Shown: piece by piece, positions 8,395 through 16,703 of the stretch
How positions within the stretch are numbered: position 1 is the first letter of the stretch
How the letters are laid out: every line of letters begins with the position of its first letter
Assembly (NCBI GenBank): GCA_934277435.1
Contig: CAKQUE010000001.1
Coordinates: forward strand, 248,001-312,000
Length of the DNA: 64,000 nt
Reading direction: 5' to 3'
DNA from: an uncultured Alphaproteobacteria bacterium
GTDB taxonomy: Bacteria > Pseudomonadota > Alphaproteobacteria > RF32 > CAG-239
Made by a program: the position numbers and the translations under genes
The notes under the pieces: generated by a model
The model's input: only the letters and a program-made list of their open reading frames with translations
Databases searched by the model: none
Told to the model about the DNA's origin: nothing

Positions 8395-8519
8395 ATCACC
8401 AATACAAACGGCAGGTATAAAAACCTGCCGTTTTGCTTTATTTTCCAAGCCTTTCAGCGAGTTCGAAAGTCGTATTTTCGAAAATTGCGTTTTGGGAAGT
8501 TTTTCCGAACTCGTTTATG
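8395..8519 (+). repeat. 125-bp direct repeat, copy 2
   Basis: Same length as copy 1 (6709-6833), about 97% identical. It starts at the tRNA-derived ATCACCA without the rest of the tRNA. It carries one mutated base in the distal arm of the inverted repeat. It follows the hydrolase gene and supplies its terminator. The shorter string AAGCATCACCAAT (8391-8403) recurs once more at 9198-9210. Confidence 0.9.
8407..8432 (+). terminator. Rho-independent terminator after the UlaG-like gene
   Basis: The same 10-bp AACGGCAGGT/ACCTGCCGTT stem and ATAAAA loop as the tRNA terminator, within repeat copy 2, 60 nt past the hydrolase stop. Confidence 0.85.
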
Positions 8520-8528
8520 TTGATTTTT

Positions 8529-9107
8529 TTATTTATAACAAATTGTTACCAATACATCATTGTTTGGATAACCATATAAATTGGAATCATATTGCTGATT
8601 ACTCACTTTGATGTATTTTGTTTCTCCGTAATTAATTTTTCCCAGCGCATGCGAAACATATCCACTTCCGTCTCTAGGGGCATAATAAGGAATTGAACCT
8701 TTGAGAGCAAACATTCTCACATATCCTCCCTTTTTATCTTTAGCTTCTTCTCTTGTCCAAAAATAGATGTGACTATCGTTTTCCCAAATATTCATAGCTT
8801 TCATAAGTGAATCGTTTCTATTACCATAAATGCTTGTTTCTGTTGTTTCCTTATTATATATTTTTTTTGCTAATTTATGTAGATCATTTCCTGTAGGTAG
8901 ATTCTCAATGTGCCCGCAAGCTTTGGCTGCACCAGCTAGGTAATCATTGTCATAAGGACAATATTTTAAGCCGAGAGTTTCTTTATAAGAGAGGCATTCT
9001 TTCTGACTTAATGGAGTATATTCTACTTTTATGAAGTCTTTTGCATAAGCATGATTGATTAGGCCTATACTGATAATGCTTAGTATTTTTATGCTATTTT
9101 TAATCAA
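8529..9107 (-). CDS. Small exported protein of unknown function
   Basis: 192 residues. A clear signal peptide (about 1-22, ending HAYA) precedes a mature part with five cysteines, which may form disulfides. I do not recognise the fold; there are stretches rich in Tyr, Asn and Lys. The start codon has AGGAG upstream. It lies between repeat copy 2 and the third AAGCATCACCAAT string, in the same accessory segment as the MarR pair but on the opposite strand. Confidence 0.7.
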   Translation of the reverse strand: MIKNSIKILSIISIGLINHAYAKDFIKVEYTPLSQKECLSYKETLGLKYCPYDNDYLAGAAKACGHIENLPTGNDLHKLAKKIYNKETTETSIYGNRNDSLMKAMNIWENDSHIYFWTREEAKDKKGGYVRMFALKGSIPYYAPRDGSGYVSHALGKINYGETKYIKVSNQQYDSNLYGYPNNDVLVTICYK

Positions 9108-9211
9108 AGCAGTCTCCTAGTGATAATTATGATGCCTTTTGAACATATTATTTATTCATTAATATATCATTAAACAGTAGCTCGTAATTTGCGAGGTAAG
9201 CATCACCAATT

Positions 9212-9243
9212 AAAAAAGCCCTGCCTTTTGGCGGGGCTTTTTT
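9212..9243 (+). terminator. Strong Rho-independent terminator
   Basis: AAAAAAGCCCTGCC pairs with GGCGGGGCTTTTTT (14 bp, one T-G pair) across a 4-nt loop. No gene on the plus strand ends just before it, so it may be the leftover end of a lost RNA gene, or it may insulate the accessory segment. It follows a copy of AAGCATCACCAAT directly. The rest of 9108-9423 shows no gene; it includes a TTGACA at 9348-9353 without a good -10 box. Confidence 0.8.
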
Positions 9244-9423
9244 GTTTTGACATCAGATTAAATTCATTATCAAAGTTGGGTAAGAGCAAATATCATTTAA
9301 ATGAATTTGCTTAAGAAATATGTGGATAGTTAGTTTTTTTATAAAGATTGACAAAAGGGCTTGGATTCTTAGAAAAAATATGTTAATGAGAATACAATAT
9401 TTATTATAATTAGTTCTATATTT

Positions 9424-9864
9424 ATGAAAAACCTAGTATTATTTTTTATCTGTATGGCGTGTCTGCATTTTGGTTATAATAAGTTTGGCCGTAAGACGCT
9501 TTATCCCAAAGTTATTGGCGAGACTGTTGTGCAGTTGGATTCTACAGAAAAAACAAAAAAGGTCTATTTTGCTGTGGTAGGCAATCGTCGCTGTTTGGTT
9601 GATCACGTACTTTCTGAGCATGGTATGATGAAGTATCCTCAAAAAGACAGTTTAGTCACGGTGTTTACTATTAAAAAAGACACTTTAACTCATTTTATGA
9701 GCGGAAGGGTTGATGCTGCGGCAATTGACAAGGCTTATCAAAATCAACTTCCCATGGTTTTTTCGGCCATCGGTATGCTGATATTTGTTGCTCTTTTGAA
9801 CAAATATCAGGATGATAGCGAATTTTTAACTCATGAGGATTACAAGAAAGATGTAGCTGATTAA
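9424..9864 (+). CDS. Small membrane protein of unknown function
   Basis: 146 residues. Hydrophobic segments at about 3-20 and 110-128 suggest two membrane spans flanking a soluble domain of about 85 residues. A charged tail (KYQDDSEFLTHEDYKKD) follows. The topology resembles DUF3592-type proteins but I cannot assign a family. It has its own strong terminator directly downstream. Confidence 0.68.
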   Translation: MKNLVLFFICMACLHFGYNKFGRKTLYPKVIGETVVQLDSTEKTKKVYFAVVGNRRCLVDHVLSEHGMMKYPQKDSLVTVFTIKKDTLTHFMSGRVDAAAIDKAYQNQLPMVFSAIGMLIFVALLNKYQDDSEFLTHEDYKKDVAD

Positions 9865-9865
9865 T

Positions 9866-9899
9866 AAAAATCCCTTTTCTAAAATGAAAAGGGATTTTT
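9866..9899 (+). terminator. Rho-independent terminator, bidirectional
   Basis: AAAAATCCCTTTTC pairs perfectly with GAAAAGGGATTTTT (14 bp) around a 6-nt loop, starting 1 nt after the stop of the membrane protein gene. Confidence 0.9.
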
Positions 9900-10027
9900 T
9901 TGTACTTTGATTCATTATAAAGAATATAAAAATTTATGAATTTAGATGCTGTGCATACATTATATTATATGCGGAAAATAGAGCAATTTGTTTAAATTAT
10001 TGTGCTTTCAATATATTTTTTGTGATT

Positions 10028-10079
10028 TAGTATTTGACAAATGGTTGAGTTGATTCTATATAATTCATAGTATTTGACA
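10028..10079 (+). promoter_or_regulatory. Promoter region with direct repeats upstream of the XRE regulator
   Basis: TAGTATTTGACA occurs at 10028-10039 and 10068-10079, exactly 40 bp apart. The first contains TTGACA (10034-10039), followed by TATATA at 10057-10062 (17-nt spacer) or TATAAT at 10059-10064. The spacing of about four helical turns and the location 15 nt before the regulator start suggest paired operators for autoregulation. Confidence 0.5.
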
Positions 10080-10093
10080 TGTGAGGTATAAAA

Positions 10094-10603
10094 ATGAAAG
10101 AAAATAAATCACTTAGAGGAAGAGTTAATGATAACGAACCAAATCCGGTAGATGTACATGTGGGCAATAGAATTCGCTTGCGCCGTACTATTTTGCACAT
10201 CACTCAGCAACAAATGGCTGAAATGCTTGGATTAACCTTTCAACAAATACAAAAATATGAAAAAGGCATGAATCGCGTTGGTGCCAGCCGTCTGTGGGAT
10301 ATCAGCCGTGTGTTGGAAGTGCCGATGGGCTTTTTCTTTGAGGATATGGATGAGGATGTTGTTAAAAACAGCCCACGTATGCTTAATAAAAACCAAAGTG
10401 AAAAAAATTATTACTTTGAAGAAGACCGTCGATCTTTTGATGATGATCCAATGAAAAGAAAAGAAACTTTGGAATTGGTTCGTGCATATTACAAAATTCC
10501 TAACCGTTCAATTGCTAGAAATTTGTTTAATTTGATGGTTGCTCTGTCAAAATCAAACAGCAATTTAGCAATGGCAGAAAAAGATTCTGATGACAAATTC
10601 TAG
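10094..10603 (+). CDS. XRE-family helix-turn-helix regulator (PraR-like)
   Basis: 169 residues. A Cro/CI-type helix-turn-helix lies at about 25-80 (RIRLRRTILHITQQQMAEML, then LTFQQIQKYEKG), followed by EVPMGFFFED and an acidic C-terminal part. This arrangement matches the alphaproteobacterial regulators related to rhizobial PraR/PhrR. GAGGT precedes the ATG. Its end overlaps trmB by 14 nt. Confidence 0.85.
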   Translation: MKENKSLRGRVNDNEPNPVDVHVGNRIRLRRTILHITQQQMAEMLGLTFQQIQKYEKGMNRVGASRLWDISRVLEVPMGFFFEDMDEDVVKNSPRMLNKNQSEKNYYFEEDRRSFDDDPMKRKETLELVRAYYKIPNRSIARNLFNLMVALSKSNSNLAMAEKDSDDKF

Positions 10604-11339
10604 TCAGCAGTTTGTTCAAAGCGATAAGCCAAAGTTTTTTGGCCGCCGCAAAGGTAGAACTATTCGTAAGGCAAAAAGTTTTCTGCTGGAGGACTTTTTG
10701 CCTAAGATTTGTTTAAATGTAGATAAAAAAATCAATCTATCTGAGTGTTTTACAAAGTCTAAAAATAAATATGCATTAGAAATTGGTTTTGGTGATGGAA
10801 GTCATTTGGCAGCTATTGCAAAAAGCCAACCGGATACTGGTTTTGTTGGAGTCGAAGTGTATAAAAACGGCGTGGCGAATCTGTTGTCATTAATTACCGG
10901 TGTAAAAGAGGGTAATGAAACGGATTTGCAAGATGTAATGCTTCAAGACGGCCGCGTTGACAATATTCGGATTTATGATGATGATGTCAGATTGCTTTTT
11001 GCTGCATTGCCAGATAATAGTTTTGATAAAATCTACCTTTTATTTCCGGATCCGTGGCCAAAGAAAAAGCATGCTAACCGTCGTTTTGTGAATCCTGATA
11101 ATTTGCAAGAATTGGCTCGCCTGCTGAAAAAAGGTGGTATATTGCAGATTGCTACTGATCACCCTGTATACAAAAGCTGGGTTTTACATACAATGGCTAA
11201 AGACAGTAATTTCCGCTGGACGGCACAATGTTCTGATGATTGGCGGAACCCACCTGCAGATTGGTTTGAAACGAAATATCAGCGTAAAGCGTTGCGTGAA
11301 GGTAGAAGACCTGTATTTTTCGAATACCAAAGATTATAA
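10590..11339 (+). CDS. trmB: tRNA (guanine46-N7)-methyltransferase
   Basis: 249 residues. The SAM-binding motif EIGFGDGSH is near residue 65, and the family hallmark LFPDPWPKKKHANRRF is near 151-166. It forms m7G46 in the variable loop of tRNAs. The start overlaps the regulator stop by 14 nt, implying translational coupling. A basic N-terminal tail (FGRRKGRTIRKAK) is usual in this family. Confidence 0.93.
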   Translation: MTNSSQQFVQSDKPKFFGRRKGRTIRKAKSFLLEDFLPKICLNVDKKINLSECFTKSKNKYALEIGFGDGSHLAAIAKSQPDTGFVGVEVYKNGVANLLSLITGVKEGNETDLQDVMLQDGRVDNIRIYDDDVRLLFAALPDNSFDKIYLLFPDPWPKKKHANRRFVNPDNLQELARLLKKGGILQIATDHPVYKSWVLHTMAKDSNFRWTAQCSDDWRNPPADWFETKYQRKALREGRRPVFFEYQRL

Positions 11340-11346
11340 ATGTTTA

Positions 11347-11637
11347 TTAAAATGACATTTCTTCAAGTGCCTTGTTTATGGTACTATTGTCAGGCGCATA
11401 AGAATAATTTGTGTTAAGTCTGGCTAGGTTATGCATATATAATAGCGAAAATAAACGTACAGCCGGTGTCAACCCTAGTTCTGGAGTACGGTGCTTATCA
11501 ATAATTTCTAGCAGTTGGTTGCGTTTAATGTTTTCGCGAATGCAAATTCTATCCAAAATATACCATTCTGATTTTGCTAGGCGCATACTTGTTTTGTGCT
11601 CATATATTGAGATAACTCGGTTCAATAAAATAGTCAT
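11347..11637 (-). CDS. Ribbon-helix-helix DNA-binding protein (RHH_4 type)
   Basis: 96 residues from the ATG at 11637, chosen because GGAG lies 8 nt upstream; an in-frame TTG at 11649 is upstream of that site. The pattern NRVISIYEHKTSMRL, then W..LDRI, then LLEIID, then TPAVRLFSLLY matches the alphaproteobacterial ribbon-helix-helix family PF13467. It is probably a dimeric DNA-binding protein of unknown target. It converges on trmB with 7 nt between the genes. Confidence 0.78.
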   Translation of the reverse strand: MTILLNRVISIYEHKTSMRLAKSEWYILDRICIRENIKRNQLLEIIDKHRTPELGLTPAVRLFSLLYMHNLARLNTNYSYAPDNSTINKALEEMSF

Positions 11638-11848
11638 TGATTTCTCCAAATAGGTTGTATTTAATTTTTAATGTAAACTAAATAATGTTTATTTGCAACC
11701 AAAAAGTTATTAATATATACAATACGTTTTAGTATTGGCTAACAATTTGTTTTGTTTGAAAAAATATAAATTGTTTACAGTTATTAGACTCTAAATAGAC
11801 TCAATTAAATTTTCTGTCACTTTTTTTGAAAAAATGTGCATTTTTTGC

Positions 11849-11877
11849 TTGCAAAGGGGGTGCACTTATGGTATATA
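11849..11877 (+). promoter_or_regulatory. Promoter of the S10 ribosomal protein operon
   Basis: TTGCAA (11849-11854), 17 nt, then TATATA (11872-11877). The spacer is G-rich, and GTGCA/TGCAC arms flank the -35 region. Upstream (11650-11840) is AT-rich with no gene visible. Confidence 0.55.
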
Positions 11878-11884
11878 AGCGCTA

Positions 11885-12039
11885 CAACAATTGTTTTGAG
11901 GGGGTTGCCCCGCAGCGAAGCAAATATAAAATATAGTGCAAACCTTTGTTGCGAAAGAGTTTGCTGAATGTAACAAATTTAGATGGCAGATAACCATTAT
12001 GGTGATTTTTGCCGTTTAGCTATAGGAAAAGTATAAAAA
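11885..12039 (+). promoter_or_regulatory. Structured 5' leader of the S10 operon (candidate)
   Basis: About 155 nt separate the predicted start from rpsJ. There is a GGGG-TTG-CCCC hairpin near 11901-11911 and a hairpin around ACCATTATGGT near 11993-12003 flanked by GCAGAT and TTTTTGC. In other bacteria the S10 leader mediates feedback by L4. No known leader motif was recognised, so the regulatory role is inference. Confidence 0.4.
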
Positions 12040-12348
12040 ATGGATACACAAAATATTAGAATCCGCTTGAAAGCTTTTGACCATAGATTGCTTGATTTAT
12101 CTACAGCAGAAATCGTGCATACAGCCAAAAGAACAGGCGCTAATGTCAGAGGTCCGATTCCTCTGCCTAACAGAATCGAAAAGTTTACGGTAAACCGTTC
12201 TCCGCACGTAGATAAAAAATCTCGTGAACAGTTCGAAATCCGTACTCATAAAAGACTTCTGGATATCGTAGATCCTACACCGCAAACAGTTGATGCTTTG
12301 ATGAAGCTTGATTTGGCTGCCGGTGTTAATGTTGAAATTAAATTGTAA
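12040..12348 (+). CDS. rpsJ: Ribosomal protein S10
   Basis: 102 residues with the S10 signature NVRGPIPLPNRIEKFTV and a conserved loop that contacts 16S rRNA in the 30S head; also NusE, the partner of NusB in antitermination. First gene of the operon. It is preceded by a promoter and a long leader, which fits the usual regulation point of the S10 operon. Confidence 0.98.
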   Translation: MDTQNIRIRLKAFDHRLLDLSTAEIVHTAKRTGANVRGPIPLPNRIEKFTVNRSPHVDKKSREQFEIRTHKRLLDIVDPTPQTVDALMKLDLAAGVNVEIKL

Positions 12349-12410
12349 TTTAATGTTGGCGCTTTGAATTAAAAAAGTTGTCAACCTATTAAGAAAAGGA
12401 AAAAATAATA

Positions 12411-13130
12411 ATGCGTACGGGTCTAATCGCAAAAAAATTAGGAATGTCCCGCATTTTTGAAGCAGATGGAACACATGTTCCTGTAACTGTTTTGAGCGTA
12501 GACGGCTTGCAGGTTGTTAATGTAAAAACAGCTGAAAAAGACGGCTACAATGCAGTTCAGCTTGGTACTGGTGCTATTAAAGCCAAAAACGTAACCAAGC
12601 CTATGAAAGGATATTTTGCAAAGGCTAATGTTGAACCAAAGAAAAAGTTGGGCGAATTCAGAGTTTCTGAAGATTGCTTGCTTTCTGTTGGCGATGAATT
12701 ATCAGTAGAGCACTTTGTTGCTGGTCAGTATGTTGATGTTTGCGCTACCTCTATCGGTAAAGGTTTTGCCGGTGTTATGAAGCGTCACAACTTTGCTGGT
12801 TTGGAAGCATCTCACGGTGTGTCAATTTCTCACCGTTCTCATGGTTCTACTGGTCAAAGACAAGATCCAGGTAAAGTTTTCAAAGGCAAAAAAATGGCTG
12901 GTCACTTGGGTGCTGAACGCGTTACCGTTCAAAACTTGAAAGTTGTGGCTATTGATGCTGCTAGAGGCTTGATTATGGTTAAAGGTGGTGTTCCTGGCTC
13001 TGAAAACACTTGGGTAAGAGTTACTGATGCCGTTAAAAAACCGGCTAACGCCTCTGTTCCAATGCCTGCAGGATTGAAAAAAGTTGATGAACCTGTTGCA
13101 GCGGCTGAAACTCCGGCTGAAAATGCATAA
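12411..13130 (+). CDS. rplC: Ribosomal protein L3
   Basis: 239 residues. It begins MRTGLIAKKLGMSRIF, as L3 does, and has the long central loop (SHGVSISHRSHGSTGQRQDP) that reaches the peptidyl transferase centre and carries the Gln methylated by PrmB. The C-terminal extension after residue 215 is Ala/Pro-rich. An AAGGA site lies upstream. Confidence 0.98.
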   Translation: MRTGLIAKKLGMSRIFEADGTHVPVTVLSVDGLQVVNVKTAEKDGYNAVQLGTGAIKAKNVTKPMKGYFAKANVEPKKKLGEFRVSEDCLLSVGDELSVEHFVAGQYVDVCATSIGKGFAGVMKRHNFAGLEASHGVSISHRSHGSTGQRQDPGKVFKGKKMAGHLGAERVTVQNLKVVAIDAARGLIMVKGGVPGSENTWVRVTDAVKKPANASVPMPAGLKKVDEPVAAAETPAENA

Positions 13131-13152
13131 TGAAGTGTAAGGAATAATAAAA

Positions 13153-13776
13153 ATGAAACAGGACATCTTAAATTTAGAAAATAAAAATGTCGGCTCTATT
13201 GAACTTAACGACTCCATTTATGGCTTGGAAGTTCGCGCTGATATTTTACAACGCGTTGTAAACTGGCAGTTGGCTAGATTGCAAAGCGGCAACCACGCTA
13301 CTAAAGGCCGTTCTGATGTGGCTTTGACAGCATCTAAACCTTTCAAACAAAAAGGTTCTGGTAACGCTCGTCAAGGTTCTCGCAAGGGCGCTCAATTTAG
13401 AAAAGGTGGCGTTGTATTTGGTCCAGTTGTTAGAGATCACTCTTTCGATTTGACTAAAAAATTCAGAAAACTTGGTCTGAAAACTGCTTTATCTGCAAAA
13501 GCAAAAGCAGGCAACCTTGTTGTTATTGACGAAGCAAAGCTGTCAGCTCCTAAGACAAAAGATTTACAAGCTAAATTGAACGCTTGCGGTCTGACAAACT
13601 GCCTCTTCATTGATGGCAAGGAAGTAGATGTTAATTTTGCTTTGGCAAGCCGTAATATTGCCGGGATCGATATTCTGCCAACAATCGGCGCCAACGTATA
13701 TGACATCTTGAAAAAGGACAAATTGGTATTGACAAAAGATGCAGTAAGTTGCTTAGAGGAGAGATTAAATGGTTAA
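13153..13776 (+). CDS. rplD: Ribosomal protein L4
   Basis: 207 residues. The extended loop with KPFKQKGSGNARQGS and RKGGVVFGP lines the exit tunnel of the 50S subunit. In gammaproteobacteria L4 also represses its own operon through the leader. It overlaps rplW by 8 nt. Confidence 0.98.
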   Translation: MKQDILNLENKNVGSIELNDSIYGLEVRADILQRVVNWQLARLQSGNHATKGRSDVALTASKPFKQKGSGNARQGSRKGAQFRKGGVVFGPVVRDHSFDLTKKFRKLGLKTALSAKAKAGNLVVIDEAKLSAPKTKDLQAKLNACGLTNCLFIDGKEVDVNFALASRNIAGIDILPTIGANVYDILKKDKLVLTKDAVSCLEERLNG

Positions 13777-14083
13777 GAGCAAATCAAACAATGTAACTGC
13801 AGCAATGTATGATACATTGGTTCGTCCGGTAATTACCGAAAAATCTATGGTTTCTTCGGAAGCTGGAAAAGTGGTATTTATGGTACCTTTATCAGCTACG
13901 AAAGACGATGTTAAAGCTGCTGTAGAAGCCATCTTTAACGTTAAAGTTAATAAGGTAAATACAATTAAACAATTCGGTAAAGTAAAAAGCTTTAGAGGTC
14001 ATCAGGGCGTTCGTTCTGATTTCAAAAAAGCCATCATTACTCTTGCCGACGGTCAAAACATTGATGTTACTACAGGAATTTAG
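13769..14083 (+). CDS. rplW: Ribosomal protein L23
   Basis: 104 residues with RPVITEKSM at about 18-26 and NVKVNKVNTI, the L23 core. It sits at the exit tunnel rim and docks trigger factor and SRP. An 8-nt overlap with rplD points to translational coupling. Confidence 0.97.
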   Translation: MVKSKSNNVTAAMYDTLVRPVITEKSMVSSEAGKVVFMVPLSATKDDVKAAVEAIFNVKVNKVNTIKQFGKVKSFRGHQGVRSDFKKAIITLADGQNIDVTTGI

Positions 14084-14085
14084 TT

Positions 14086-14919
14086 ATGGCTTTGAATACA
14101 TTTAAGCCCACTTCTGCTGGCCGCCGCCAACTTGTACTCGTTGATAAAAGCGAATTGTACAAAGGCAAGCCTGAGAAGAGTTTAACAAAAGGTCTGAATA
14201 AGACTGGTGGGCGTGATAACTTTGGTCACGTTACAAGTCGCCGCATTGGTGGTGGTCACAAACGCAGCTACCGTGTGATTGACTTCAAACGTAATAAATT
14301 TGATTGTGAGGCTACTGTTGAGAGAATCGAATATGATCCTAACCGTACTGCATTTATCGCTTTGGTAAATTACAGCGACGGCGAAAAGGCTTATATTTTG
14401 GCTCCACAACGCTTGAAAGCCGGTGATAAAATCATTTCTGCCGAAAAAGCAGATATTAAACCGGGTAACGCTATGCCTCTGAAGAATATGCCGGTTGGTA
14501 CTATTGTACACAACGTTGAACTGCGCTCTGGCAAAGGCGGACAATTGGTTCGTTCTGCCGGTTGCTATGCTCAGGTTGTTGGTAAAGACGCTGGTTATGT
14601 TCAATTGAAATTAAACTCTGGCGAATTAAGAATCGTTCGTGAAGAATGCTTGGCTACCATTGGTGCGGTTTCCAACCCAGATAATCAGAACGTTTCACTT
14701 AGTAAAGCCGGTCGCGCACGCTGGATGGGTAAAAGACCTGTTTCACGCGGTGTTGCTATGAACCCGGTTGATCACCCACTTGGTGGTGGTGAAGGTAGAA
14801 CTTCTGGTGGCCGTCATCCGGTTACACCTTGGGGTAAACCTACTAAGGGCGCTAAAACTCGTTCTAACAAAAAGACAGATCGCTTTATTATGAGATCTCG
14901 TCATGATAACAAAAATTAA
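14086..14919 (+). CDS. rplB: Ribosomal protein L2
   Basis: 277 residues. It contains GRDNFGHVTSRRIGGGHKR and the C-terminal MNPVDHPLGGGEGR, which includes the conserved His near the peptidyl transferase centre. It starts 2 nt after rplW. Confidence 0.98.
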   Translation: MALNTFKPTSAGRRQLVLVDKSELYKGKPEKSLTKGLNKTGGRDNFGHVTSRRIGGGHKRSYRVIDFKRNKFDCEATVERIEYDPNRTAFIALVNYSDGEKAYILAPQRLKAGDKIISAEKADIKPGNAMPLKNMPVGTIVHNVELRSGKGGQLVRSAGCYAQVVGKDAGYVQLKLNSGELRIVREECLATIGAVSNPDNQNVSLSKAGRARWMGKRPVSRGVAMNPVDHPLGGGEGRTSGGRHPVTPWGKPTKGAKTRSNKKTDRFIMRSRHDNKN

Positions 14920-14934
14920 TAAGGAGAAAAGCTA

Positions 14935-15216
14935 ATGACACGTTCCGTATGGAAAGGACCTTTTGTTGATGGCTATCTTCTGAAGAAAGCTGATGCTGCC
15001 AGAGCTTCTAGCCGTAATGAAGTGATTAAAATTTGGTCTCGCCGTTCTACTATGTTGCCGCAATTTGTTGGTTTGACATTCGGCGTCCACAATGGTCACA
15101 AATTTATTCCGGTTTTGGTTACTGAAGATATGGTTGGTCACAAATTTGGTGAATTTGCTCCAACTCGTACATTCTTTGGTCACACCAAAGCTGATACAAC
15201 TGCAAAGAGAGGTTAA
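14935..15216 (+). CDS. rpsS: Ribosomal protein S19
   Basis: 93 residues beginning MTRSVWKGPFVDGYLLKK, with GHKFGEFAPTRTFFGH at the C-terminal half, the S19 signature. It is a 30S head protein that works with S13. AGGAG precedes the ATG. Confidence 0.98.
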   Translation: MTRSVWKGPFVDGYLLKKADAARASSRNEVIKIWSRRSTMLPQFVGLTFGVHNGHKFIPVLVTEDMVGHKFGEFAPTRTFFGHTKADTTAKRG

Positions 15217-15218
15217 TT

Positions 15219-15575
15219 ATGGCTAAATTGAATGAAAAACAAGCTATGGCTGTTTGCCGCTCTATTCGCACAAGTCCGCGTAAATTGAACCTTGTTGCTC
15301 AATCTATCCGTGGTTTGGGCGTTGAAAAAGCAGTTGCAGAACTGAGCTTTTCTAAGAAGAGAATCGCAAAAGTTGCATTGGGTTTGTTGCAATCTGCAAT
15401 TTCCAATGCTGAAAATAATCATAATTTGAATATCGACAAGCTCGTAGTTAGCGAAGCTTATGTTGGTAAAGGTATTGTAATGAAACGTATGAGTGCACGC
15501 GGTCGCGGTAGAGGCGCAAGAATCTTGAAGCCTTTCTCAAGCATGACCGTTGTTGTAGCAGAGCGTGGGGAGTAA
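15219..15575 (+). CDS. rplV: Ribosomal protein L22
   Basis: 118 residues. RTSPRKLNLVAQSIRG near the N-terminus and the C-terminal hairpin MKRMSARGRGRGARI that lines the exit tunnel are diagnostic. It begins 2 nt after rpsS. Confidence 0.97.
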   Translation: MAKLNEKQAMAVCRSIRTSPRKLNLVAQSIRGLGVEKAVAELSFSKKRIAKVALGLLQSAISNAENNHNLNIDKLVVSEAYVGKGIVMKRMSARGRGRGARILKPFSSMTVVVAERGE

Positions 15576-15579
15576 GCAG

Positions 15580-16248
15580 ATGGGACAGAAAGTAAATCCT
15601 ACAAGTCTTCGTTTGGGCGTAAACCGCACTTGGGACTCTCGTTGGTATGCTGATGATAAGTTTACTGACTATCTCCACGAAGATCTGAAAATTCAAAAAT
15701 TCTTGGGTGAAAAATTGGCTCAAGCTGGTGTTAGCCGCATTGTGATTGAACGTCCGGCTAAAAAAGCAAGAGTTACTATTCACTCAGCTAGACCAGGTGT
15801 TGTTATTGGCAAAAAGGGTCAGGATATCGAGAATTTGAGAAAAGATATTCAAAAATTGACTGATTCTGAAGTTCAATTGAACATCGTTGAAGTTAGAAAA
15901 CCTGAGCTTGATGCGAAGTTGGTTGCTGACTCTGTAGCTCAACAGTTGGAACGTCGTGTTTCTTTCCGTAGAGCTATGAAAAGAGTTATGCAGTCTGCTC
16001 TTCGTTTGGGTGCAGAAGGTATCAAAGTTAGCTGTAGCGGTCGTTTGGGCGGTGCTGAAATCGCTAGAACAGAACACTACCGCGAAGGTCGCGTGCCTTT
16101 GCACACACTTCGTGCGGACATTGATTATGCAACCTCTACGGCTCATACCACTTATGGTGCTTGCGGCGTAAAAGTTTGGATTTATAAAGGCGAAATCATG
16201 AGCCACGATCCAATGGCGCAAGACAAAAAGCTGGCTGAACAAAAATAA
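15580..16248 (+). CDS. rpsC: Ribosomal protein S3
   Basis: 222 residues from MGQKVNPTSLRLG, the universal S3 start; an in-frame ATG 15 nt upstream lies inside rplV and before the GGGGAG ribosome binding site, so it was not used. A KH domain with GVVIGKKGQDIE lies near residues 65-80. S3 forms part of the mRNA entry channel. Confidence 0.97.
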   Translation: MGQKVNPTSLRLGVNRTWDSRWYADDKFTDYLHEDLKIQKFLGEKLAQAGVSRIVIERPAKKARVTIHSARPGVVIGKKGQDIENLRKDIQKLTDSEVQLNIVEVRKPELDAKLVADSVAQQLERRVSFRRAMKRVMQSALRLGAEGIKVSCSGRLGGAEIARTEHYREGRVPLHTLRADIDYATSTAHTTYGACGVKVWIYKGEIMSHDPMAQDKKLAEQK

Positions 16249-16268
16249 TAACATGAGGTTAGAATAAA

Positions 16269-16703
16269 ATGTTAAGTCCAAAACGTTTAAAGTTCCACAA
16301 ACAGCATAAAGGTCGTATTCACGGCTTGGCTAAAGGTGGATCAGAATTAAGTTTCGGTTCATATGGATTGAAAGCTCTTACTCCTGAACGCGTAACCGCT
16401 CGTCAGATTGAAGCTGCACGTCGCGCTATTACTCGTGAAATGAAAAGAGCCGGAAGAGTATGGATTAGAATTTTCCCAGACGTTCCAGTATCTGATAAAC
16501 CTGCTGAAGTTCGTATGGGTAAAGGTAAAGGTGCTATCGAATTTTGGGTAGCAAGAGTTAAACCAGGCCGTATTATGTTTGAAATCGGCGGCGTACCTGA
16601 AGAAGTTGCTCGCAAAGCGTTTGAATTGGGTGCTGCAAAATTGCCGGTAAAGAGCAAATTCGTAAAACGTTTGAACTCTGATGCCATTGAAGGAGAAGCA
16701 TAA
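16269..16703 (+). CDS. rplP: Ribosomal protein L16
   Basis: 144 residues. It starts MLSPKRLKFHKQHKGR and contains RVWIRIFPDVPVSDKPAEVRM and MGKGKGAIEFWVA, all L16 landmarks. L16 organises the A-site tRNA pocket. Its stop overlaps the rpmC start by one base (TAATG). Confidence 0.98.
   Translation: MLSPKRLKFHKQHKGRIHGLAKGGSELSFGSYGLKALTPERVTARQIEAARRAITREMKRAGRVWIRIFPDVPVSDKPAEVRMGKGKGAIEFWVARVKPGRIMFEIGGVPEEVARKAFELGAAKLPVKSKFVKRLNSDAIEGEA

Noticed and set aside
12822..13217. 131-residue ORF antisense to rplC
   Set aside because: Shadow frame of a certain gene without start signals.
15784..16281. 165-residue ORF antisense to rpsC
   Set aside because: It lies wholly opposite a certain ribosomal protein gene, has no ribosome binding site and reads as low-complexity shadow sequence.
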